From the NCBI GenBank assembly GCA_003499715.1, contig DNSH01000140.1, positions 1,605-9,221 of the forward strand: a stretch of DNA of 7,617 nt, written 5' to 3'. The notes under the pieces are model-generated. The model had not been told where the DNA came from. It did no database searches and saw nothing but the letters and a program-made list of their open reading frames with translations. Made by a program: the position numbers and the translations under genes. Origin of the DNA: Candidatus Mesolinea sp. GTDB taxonomy: Bacteria > Chloroflexota > Anaerolineae > Anaerolineales > Anaerolineaceae. This document shows positions 1 to 5,467 of the stretch, piece by piece. Within the stretch, counting starts at the first letter, position 1; each line of letters begins with the position of its first letter.

Positions 1-228
1 GTATTCAAAATTGGGGTTTTCTCCAACCCGATGATGAACTGGGCAGTGTTAGCCTCACTGGCTTTGATCATCGCTGTAGTATATGTCCCCTTCCTGCAGC
101 CGATTTTCAATACTACGGCAATTGACCCTATACACTGGTTGATGATTTTGCCACTCATTCTGCTCCCTTCAATAGTCGCGGAACTTAGCAAAGTACTTAT
201 TACCCGTAGAAAACCAAAGGCAGAATAA
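1..228 (+). CDS. P-type cation-transporting ATPase, C-terminal fragment
   Basis: This is the last 75 codons of a gene that begins left of the window; frame 1 is open from base 1 to the TAA at 226-228. The peptide starts VFKIGVFSNP and continues through two hydrophobic stretches, at about residues 13-31 and 44-62, to a basic end (ITRRKPKAE). A short segment reading FKxGxFSNP, then a hydrophobic helix ending in YVPFLQ, then a last helix closing with a VxELxK-like motif, is what the C-terminal transmembrane domain (Cation_ATPase_C) of Ca2+- or Na+/K+-type P-ATPases looks like. Those pumps couple ATP hydrolysis to cation export across the cytoplasmic membrane. The catalytic DKTG site lies outside the window, so ion specificity cannot be judged. 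The ATG at 31 is an internal methionine, not the start, because family-like sequence precedes it. Confidence 0.82.
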   Translation, partial: VFKIGVFSNPMMNWAVLASLALIIAVVYVPFLQPIFNTTAIDPIHWLMILPLILLPSIVAELSKVLITRRKPKAE

Positions 229-243
229 ACTCATAAGCATTCG

Positions 244-274
244 AAAGCCCTCACTTGTCCTGAGGGCTTTTTTT
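244..274 (+). terminator. Rho-independent terminator after the P-type ATPase gene
   Basis: The arm AAAGCCCTCA (244-253) pairs perfectly with TGAGGGCTTT (261-270) across a 7-nt loop. The second arm runs directly into an unbroken T run (268-274). It lies 15 bp after the ATPase stop codon and before the promoter-like site of the next gene, so it should isolate the transporter operon from upstream transcription. Confidence 0.92.
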
Positions 275-280
275 ACATGT

Positions 281-310
281 TTGAGAATCGTCACAAACTT
301 CTGGTAAAAT
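281..310 (+). promoter_or_regulatory. Candidate sigma-70-type promoter for the MFS transporter-galE pair
   Basis: TTGAGA (281-286) resembles a -35 box and TAAAAT (305-310) a -10 box, with an 18-bp spacer. The site lies just after the terminator and about 70 bp upstream of the transporter start, where a promoter is expected. A second AT-rich stretch (TATAAA at 329-334) has no -35-like partner at a usual distance. The call rests on consensus matching only. Confidence 0.45.
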
Positions 311-363
311 TCTGGCGTGTTCAGCCAATATAAATTATCTTACTCTAAAGTTAAAAAATCTCC

Positions 364-374
364 CCTTTAAAGGA
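364..374 (+). promoter_or_regulatory. Ribosome binding site of the MFS gene, inside a short palindrome
   Basis: AAAGGA (369-374) is a good Shine-Dalgarno match 7 nt before the ATG at 382 and supports that start. It is overlapped by a perfect 10-bp palindrome, CCTTTAAAGG (364-373). The palindrome has no loop, so it cannot fold well on itself; it may be chance or a protein site. Confidence 0.6.
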
Positions 375-381
375 ATAACCT

Positions 382-1704
382 ATGGAAATATCATCGCAAG
401 AGACAACGCTTGCTAATGTAAAGGAAAGAAAAGCTCGGCGTGCTTGGTATTTGTATGATTTTGGCAACTCTGCTTATGCAGCTATTGTACTGCTCGCCGT
501 TTATTCGGCGTATTTCAAAGACGCCGTCGTAGGCGGGGCGGAAGGCACGCGCCTATGGGGCATCTCCGTCGGCATTGCCGCGGTATTGGTTGCCCTGCTT
601 TCCCCTGTGCTTGGCACCATCGCTGATTTCACCCGTTCCAAGCTTCGCCTCCTGGGCGTCTTCACCGGCATGGCTGTGGTCTTCACAGCTGCTTTGTTTT
701 TCGTCGGTCCCGGGGACGTCTTCACTGGTATGCTGTTTTTCATCTTAGCCGAGATCGGCTACCGTGGTGCGCAGGTTTTCTACGACGCCTTACTCGTTGA
801 CGTCTCCACACCTGAGACGATTGGCAATATTTCTGGCAAAGGCTGGGCAGTTGGCATGCTTGGCGGGGTCGCCTGTCTCATTGTGGTGCTTGTTCCCCTG
901 CAGCTAATCGGCAATAGCTTTATCCCTTATGCGTTCCTGATTACCGCACTCTTCTTCCTGCTCAGCTCCATTCCAGCGTTCCTCTACGTGCGGGAACATT
1001 CTGCCCCAGCCCATCTCCCAGAAGGGGAAAAGGTCATCCCTTTCGCATTTAAGCGCATAGGGCAGACCTTTAAGGAAGTGAAACAGTACAACGATTTTAT
1101 TAAGTATATGATCGCCTTTCTGGTCTATAACGATGGGATTATGATGCTGATGGATTTTGCTGCCATCATTGGCGCCACCCTTTTTGGAATGGAGCAAGTC
1201 CAGCTGATTTTATTTGTCATCCTGATTCATGTGACAGGTGCGGGAGGCGCCTTGCTTTTCGGCAGAATCTCCGATCAACGCAGCAGCAAGCAAGCCATCT
1301 TAGTTTCTCTGGGCATTCTGTTACTCGACCTCATCGCGTTGTTTTTCATTGAAAGTGTGACCCATTTCTACATCATCGGTGCTATTGCAGGCTTTGCCCT
1401 CTCCGGCGCCCAAGCCGTCAGCCGTACGATGGTGAGCCAGTTAGCACCAAACGGAAAAACAACCGAGTTTTATGGCTTCCTTTCTGTGGCAGGACGCACG
1501 TCAACCTTCATCGGACCGTTGGTGTTTGGAACGCTCTCTTACCGCGGGCACGCTTTTTACCTTGCGCGCGGCATGAGCGATCTGGCAGCTGAGCAAGCGG
1601 GCTTATATTGGGCAATTGGCTCGATCATTGTTTTCTTGCTGATTGGCGCCATAGTGCTGCTGAGCGTACGCAAAGTAACCGCCGAGCAGCCGATGGTATA
1701 CTAA
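382..1704 (+). CDS. MFS transporter, UMF1/Atg22-like family
   Basis: This is a 440-residue integral membrane protein of the major facilitator superfamily, with about twelve hydrophobic segments and a more polar central loop at about 203-235. Features typical of the UMF1 (Atg22-like) branch are visible. WYLYDFGNSAY (22-32) corresponds to the family's N-terminal W-Y-D-x-x-N-S-A-Y signature. A motif-A-like loop (LSPVLGTIAD, 73-82) follows helix 2. GYRGAQVFYDALL lies at 126-138, YNDGIMMLMDFA at 249-260, FGRISD at 293-298, and an SGAQAVSR...EFYGF block at 341-366. The length fits the family. Bacterial members are presumed to move small solutes across the cytoplasmic membrane, and no substrate can be deduced here. 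The start is fixed by AAAGGA 7 nt upstream. The epimerase gene follows after 26 bp, so the two are probably co-transcribed. Confidence 0.92.
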   Translation: MEISSQETTLANVKERKARRAWYLYDFGNSAYAAIVLLAVYSAYFKDAVVGGAEGTRLWGISVGIAAVLVALLSPVLGTIADFTRSKLRLLGVFTGMAVVFTAALFFVGPGDVFTGMLFFILAEIGYRGAQVFYDALLVDVSTPETIGNISGKGWAVGMLGGVACLIVVLVPLQLIGNSFIPYAFLITALFFLLSSIPAFLYVREHSAPAHLPEGEKVIPFAFKRIGQTFKEVKQYNDFIKYMIAFLVYNDGIMMLMDFAAIIGATLFGMEQVQLILFVILIHVTGAGGALLFGRISDQRSSKQAILVSLGILLLDLIALFFIESVTHFYIIGAIAGFALSGAQAVSRTMVSQLAPNGKTTEFYGFLSVAGRTSTFIGPLVFGTLSYRGHAFYLARGMSDLAAEQAGLYWAIGSIIVFLLIGAIVLLSVRKVTAEQPMVY

Positions 1705-1730
1705 GGCAAACTTTTCCTGGAGGAAGCGGC

Positions 1731-2741
1731 ATGAAAGTATTAATTACCGGCGGTGCGGGATATATCGGTAGCACCATTGCCTCATTGCTCGAAGATAATG
1801 GACACACCCCCATTATCTTGGATTCGCTCATTACCGGACGGCGCGAGTTTACTAAGAATCGCATCTTTTACGAGGCAGATATTGCTGACCGTGCGATGGT
1901 GCGCCGCGTGTTTACTGACCACCCGGATATTTACGCTACCATCCACTGCGCTGCGCTGATCGTTGTGCCTGAATCCGTAGTTCGTCCGTATGACTACTAT
2001 TACGAAAACGTAGTCAAATCCATGATTTTCTTCAAGCAGCTGAGTGACCTGGGCTATCCACGCGTGGTCTTTAGCTCGTCGGCTGCAATTTACGATGTGG
2101 TTCCCGGTTTTATGGTGACTGAAGAGTCCCCTCTGCAGCCACTGAGCCCTTATTCGCGCACGAAATACATGATGGAGATGGTGCTCAAAGATTTCAGCCA
2201 TGCCTACAACCTCAAAGCTATCGCGCTGCGTTACTTTAACCCCATCGGAGCCGACCCTAAGATGCGCTCTGGTATCCACGTACAGAATCCTAGCCATGTG
2301 CTCGGCAAACTTGTGGCTGTGGCGATGGGCGAAGAGCCGGTGTTCAACCTCACGGGCGTGGATTGGCCTACGCGCGATGGCTCAGGCATTCGCGATTACA
2401 TCCATGTCTGGGACTTGGCACGCGCCCATCTCAACGCTGTCGAGCGCTTTGACCAGGTTATCGCCGAGGCAGCCGAACCTGAGACGCAATATTGCGTGAT
2501 CAACCTTGGCACGGGCAGAGGGGTCACAGTCAAGGAACTCGTGGCTGCCTTTGAGCGCGTATATGGCAAACCTGTTCCAGTTTCCATCCAGCCGCCCAGA
2601 CCAGGTGATGTGGCTGGTGCTTACGCCAACGCCGATAAAGCCGAACGACTGCTTGGTTGGAAAGCAGAGCTACCCATTGAGCAAGGCATCGCTGATGCGC
2701 TCAAGTGGGGGCAAATTCGCGAGACTGTTCTTCACTACTAA
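1731..2741 (+). CDS. galE: UDP-glucose 4-epimerase-type nucleotide-sugar epimerase (extended SDR)
   Basis: This 336-residue cytoplasmic enzyme interconverts UDP-glucose and UDP-galactose, or related UDP-sugars, by NAD-dependent oxidation and reduction at C4. The Rossmann motif GGAGYIG (7-13) starts right after the first strand. The catalytic set is visible: the SSS strand end (115-117), Tyr141 and Lys145 in YSRTK. The usual landmarks RYFNPIGA (167-174), a DGSGIRDYIHVWDLA block (216-230) and RPGDVAGAYAN (290-300) follow in order. The length matches the family. ATG 1731 is chosen over an in-frame ATG at 1608 because GGAGGA (1719-1724) sits 6 nt before it, the family fold begins there, and the longer form would overlap the transporter gene by about 100 bp. 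The gatekeeper position (Tyr299 in E. coli, Cys307 in human GalE) appears to be Ala297, which may allow N-acetylated substrates. Related UDP-sugar epimerases cannot be excluded. Confidence 0.9.
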   Translation: MKVLITGGAGYIGSTIASLLEDNGHTPIILDSLITGRREFTKNRIFYEADIADRAMVRRVFTDHPDIYATIHCAALIVVPESVVRPYDYYYENVVKSMIFFKQLSDLGYPRVVFSSSAAIYDVVPGFMVTEESPLQPLSPYSRTKYMMEMVLKDFSHAYNLKAIALRYFNPIGADPKMRSGIHVQNPSHVLGKLVAVAMGEEPVFNLTGVDWPTRDGSGIRDYIHVWDLARAHLNAVERFDQVIAEAAEPETQYCVINLGTGRGVTVKELVAAFERVYGKPVPVSIQPPRPGDVAGAYANADKAERLLGWKAELPIEQGIADALKWGQIRETVLHY

Positions 2742-2754
2742 TTCTTCAAGGACA

Positions 2755-2786
2755 AAGAAGCCTGCCAAGAGTTGAGCAGGCTTCTT
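2755..2786. terminator. Hairpin between converging operons, probable bidirectional terminator
   Basis: An 11-bp perfect stem, AAGAAGCCTGC (2755-2765) with its complement at 2776-2786, encloses a 10-nt loop. It lies in the 67-bp gap between the galE stop and the rhomboid stop, so it can serve both converging transcripts. The T run is modest in both directions: CTTCTTGATATTT on plus and CTTCTTTGT on minus. Confidence 0.75.
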
Positions 2787-2808
2787 GATATTTACGGGAA
2801 TTGACGAT

Positions 2809-3495
2809 TTAGTCCGCGTCTGCCCAGCTGCTAACTTTCCTGCCTAAGCTCTTCTTGTTGCAGAGCCAACCGATCAGCACGCCAAACACAAAGCCGCCGA
2901 TATGCGCCCAAAATGCTGTTCCGCCCATATCCGCTAAGCCCAGCGTGAGCAACCCATTGAAAAGCTGGAGCACAAACCAGAAGCCTAATAGCAGCGAAGC
3001 CGGCAGCAACGTTAGGCGCAGGAAAAAACCAATTGGAACAAATGTGAGCACTTTGACCTGCGGGAAGAGGATGAGATAAGCCCCCAATACAGCAGCAATG
3101 GCACCACTAGCTCCCACTGTGGGTATTACAGAGTTAGGGTTCAATGCTACGTGAGCAAACGCTGCCATTATGCCGCCGGCTAAGTAAAACACAAAATACC
3201 AGAAGTGCCCTAAACGGTCTTCCACATTATCCCCAAAAATCCACAGGTATAGCATATTCCCCAAAAGGTGTGAAAGACCCGCGTGCAAGAACATACTCGT
3301 GAAAATAGCCTTCATATCGCCCAGGTCAAAGCCGGCGGTTACGTTAGCTGGTATCAGCGCGATCTCGTAGAGGGCGGCTTCTAATTTTGGTCCAGCCATG
3401 AGCTCAAGGATGAACACAATGATATTTAGCGCGATTAGAGAGTAATTGACGAACGGGAAACGATGAGCACGAATTTCATCTTGAATTGGGAGCAT
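2809..3495 (-). CDS. Rhomboid-family intramembrane serine protease
   Basis: This 228-residue polytopic protein cleaves transmembrane segments of substrates inside the lipid bilayer. The catalytic serine is Ser130 in GASG (128-131) and its partner is His198 in AHIGG (197-201). His76 and Asn80 in HLLGN (76-80) match the oxyanion-hole positions of the family. About six transmembrane helices are recognisable, with a hydrophobic first helix at about 17-33 and the large L1 loop region (about 35-65) before helix 2. There is no extra cytoplasmic domain, so this is the compact six-helix bacterial form. The start is well supported by AAAGGAGA, 5 nt upstream on the minus strand (3501-3508). It is the last gene of the minus-strand series, 23 bp after the acyltransferase stop. 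The substrate is unknown. Confidence 0.95.
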   Translation of the reverse strand: MLPIQDEIRAHRFPFVNYSLIALNIIVFILELMAGPKLEAALYEIALIPANVTAGFDLGDMKAIFTSMFLHAGLSHLLGNMLYLWIFGDNVEDRLGHFWYFVFYLAGGIMAAFAHVALNPNSVIPTVGASGAIAAVLGAYLILFPQVKVLTFVPIGFFLRLTLLPASLLLGFWFVLQLFNGLLTLGLADMGGTAFWAHIGGFVFGVLIGWLCNKKSLGRKVSSWADAD

Positions 3496-3518
3496 GATTT
3501 TCTCCTTTGCAAAAACGA

Positions 3519-4187
3519 TTAGACCAAACTATTTAATAATTCCTTTAGACGCGGATGATCCGCGTAAATCCCGCGCCGTTCTGGCGGCAGCAAGGCAGCA
3601 ATACGGCACATAATTTCATCGATGGCTTTCTTCAGCCAATCTTTAGCTTCTTCCTCCCCTCCAGGCAAAGGGATTTGGTAGGGTTCACCAAACCTGACAA
3701 GAATATCTGTCTTTTTAAGATGCCCAAGCTGCTTACCCAGATCAGCAGTGCCGCTCACCGCAACAGGTAGTACAGGTAATCCGGTTTTGTGCACGATGAG
3801 AGCCGCTCCGGGCTTGCCAGGCTGCAACGCACCCGTCGTCGAACGCGTCCCTTCGGGTGAGATTCCCACAATCCAGCCGCGGTTGAGGTATTCGATTGCT
3901 TCGCGAAAGGCGCTGAAATCCGAGGTTTCGCGTTCAATCCATATTGCTCTGAGTGTTTCGATTATCCAACGAAAGAAAACTTTTTCCCGATATTTAGTTG
4001 CCACGATCGCAATCACATCTTCCCGATTGGTACACATCAAAAGCGCTGGGTAATCCAGACGGCTGATATGATTAGCCGTCAAGATAATCGGCCCGCTGGC
4101 AGGGATGTATTCTGCTCCTTCAACACGGAAATTTGAAAGGAGATTAAAACCTGTTCGGATTATTTTAAGTAGAGTTTCTCGTTGCAT
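3519..4187 (-). CDS. PlsC-type 1-acyl-sn-glycerol-3-phosphate acyltransferase
   Basis: This 222-residue protein belongs to the lysophospholipid acyltransferase family, which transfers an acyl group to lysophosphatidic acid to give phosphatidic acid at the inner face of the membrane. The catalytic HX4D motif is His40 and Asp45 in NHISRLD. The glycerol-phosphate-binding PEGTRS motif is at 111-116, followed by the usual GxPGAAxIxxxTGLPVLPV stretch at about 124-142. There is no clear N-terminal membrane helix, so association is probably peripheral. The stretch before the ATG (AGCAGAAT on the coding strand) is a poor ribosome binding site, the weakest in the series, but no better start is visible and the N-terminal length suits the family. 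The exact acceptor lipid cannot be read from sequence, so plsC is not assigned as a firm symbol. The rhomboid gene follows after 23 bp. Confidence 0.9.
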   Translation of the reverse strand: MQRETLLKIIRTGFNLLSNFRVEGAEYIPASGPIILTANHISRLDYPALLMCTNREDVIAIVATKYREKVFFRWIIETLRAIWIERETSDFSAFREAIEYLNRGWIVGISPEGTRSTTGALQPGKPGAALIVHKTGLPVLPVAVSGTADLGKQLGHLKKTDILVRFGEPYQIPLPGGEEEAKDWLKKAIDEIMCRIAALLPPERRGIYADHPRLKELLNSLV

Positions 4188-4249
4188 ATTCTGCTTTTTA
4201 TTCTATCTTAACCTTGGTAAAGTTTTGGTAGTGCTAATATCGTTGGTCT

Positions 4250-5467
4250 TCAGTCAGTAGATCCGGCGGTTTGCCGCTCCACCTTGCGGCTGAAAAGCAC
4301 AAAAGCCATCAGTAATATTAACGCATAAACCGCCAAGAAGATGTAGGTGAGATTCCCAGCCACAATAACTTGTGGGCTCAGCTCCAAGATGGCTACGCCA
4401 TTCCAAATGCCATGCAGCAAGACGGTAAGGAAGTAGGTACCCACAACTTTTGCGGGCTTTTTGCCTTGCCAAACATTTGCCATTGCCCAACCTAGCATAC
4501 CTCCATTGAAGATGTGCAGGAGGGTTCCGCCTAAACGCCCAATAACAAAGCCTAACCAATCCGTCGAGGTGCTGCTTGCCATAGCTGCACTATTGAGCAA
4601 ACCTTCGACCAAGGCAAAACCAGCGCCACTGACCATACCAGCAACAAACCCCTCTGCCGGCGAAATCCCGCGCCCTTTTAGCAGCCAAACCCCTAAGGTC
4701 TTGAAAGCCTCCTCTATCATTGGGATGACCAGAGCAACCAAAAGCAAAATGCTGATAAATATGGGAGGGGTGCTCAGCAGAGGCGCGAGCAGCTCGACAA
4801 GTTCCTCTGGGGCTAAATTAGCGCCTTGTAAAAGGGGCAGCAGGTTTTCCAACGCTTCCATCATCTGCGGATCGCGCCCCAATGCTGCGAGCACTCCCAC
4901 GACTACCGCAAAAAACAGAACGGCTTCTAAAATCAAGATGAAATAGGTGGTGAAGCTTAGGCTAAAAGTGAGCAAACCCGAATTTCGCTTGGGATTTTTC
5001 CCCCACTGGCTCCCCGCGCCTAACCGAAGGAACCAAAGGGCGGGCAGCACCACAGCCGAGGCAGTAAGCCCCGCCGGTAAAAAGCCTTGGGTTGGTTCTT
5101 CGGGCAGAAAAAACAGCCGAACTACGAGCGTAATCACAAAGAGCACAACGGGCAGCCAATTGAGCGCAGGCATCGGAGCGCTCAACCAACGCGGCGGATC
5201 TCCTCCAGAGAGCGCGCTCATGCTGCTAATCACTGAGGGAAGGCAAACCAATGCCAGCAAAAATAAGGCAACGGTGTATGCCCAAAGCATCGTTTCTTGC
5301 AGCTCTGGAGCCATCGCAGGACCAAGACCAACTCTAATCCGAGCCGTGAGAACTGCACTCCCGAGAAAGAATAAGAACACAAATAAAGAAAAGACTAACT
5401 GGAGAATGCTCATCCAGTCAGTCTTTCCGCGTTGTTTTAAGCCTAGATCAGAAGGCTCAGCGCTCAT
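4250..5467 (-). CDS. PrsW-family intramembrane metalloprotease
   Basis: This 405-residue polytopic membrane protein has the putative metal-site pattern of the PrsW (M82) family: EEAFK with Glu252 and Glu253 (252-256), Glu288 in FALVEG (284-289), His318 in LLHIFNGG (316-323) and His352 in LLHGIWNG (350-357). In Bacillus subtilis, PrsW performs site-1 cleavage of the anti-sigma factor RsiW. Here the catalytic part (about 237-395) follows an N-terminal half with five or six hydrophobic helices and a Leu/Glu-rich segment (about 200-232), so the protein is nearly twice as long as B. subtilis PrsW. No sigma or anti-sigma gene lies in the window, so the substrate is unknown. Its ATG overlaps the stop of the upstream DsbA-cyclophilin gene (ATGA). 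The ribosome binding site is weak, which fits translational coupling. Confidence 0.88.
   Translation of the reverse strand: MSAEPSDLGLKQRGKTDWMSILQLVFSLFVFLFFLGSAVLTARIRVGLGPAMAPELQETMLWAYTVALFLLALVCLPSVISSMSALSGGDPPRWLSAPMPALNWLPVVLFVITLVVRLFFLPEEPTQGFLPAGLTASAVVLPALWFLRLGAGSQWGKNPKRNSGLLTFSLSFTTYFILILEAVLFFAVVVGVLAALGRDPQMMEALENLLPLLQGANLAPEELVELLAPLLSTPPIFISILLLVALVIPMIEEAFKTLGVWLLKGRGISPAEGFVAGMVSGAGFALVEGLLNSAAMASSTSTDWLGFVIGRLGGTLLHIFNGGMLGWAMANVWQGKKPAKVVGTYFLTVLLHGIWNGVAILELSPQVIVAGNLTYIFLAVYALILLMAFVLFSRKVERQTAGSTD

Noticed and set aside
31..228. A separate small membrane protein starting at ATG 31.
   Set aside because: The frame is open to base 1 and the residues before the ATG fit the P-type ATPase C-terminal domain, so it is a gene fragment and not a small gene.
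1608..1730. An in-frame upstream start that would extend GalE by 41 residues.
   Set aside because: The extra part reads as out-of-frame transporter sequence, overlaps the transporter gene by 97 bp, and the Rossmann motif plus GGAGGA point to the ATG at 1731.
1782..2297. A 171-codon open frame on the minus strand inside galE.
   Set aside because: It is antisense to a clear GalE with intact motifs, has no recognisable domain and no good ribosome site; the same holds for the frame at 904-1197 inside the transporter.
4188..4249. Possible promoter or terminator in the 62-bp gap before the acyltransferase gene.
   Set aside because: There are AT-rich -10-like words (TAAGAT, TAGAAT on the minus strand) and a repeated TTGGTA, but no -35 at a suitable distance and no stable hairpin with a T run.
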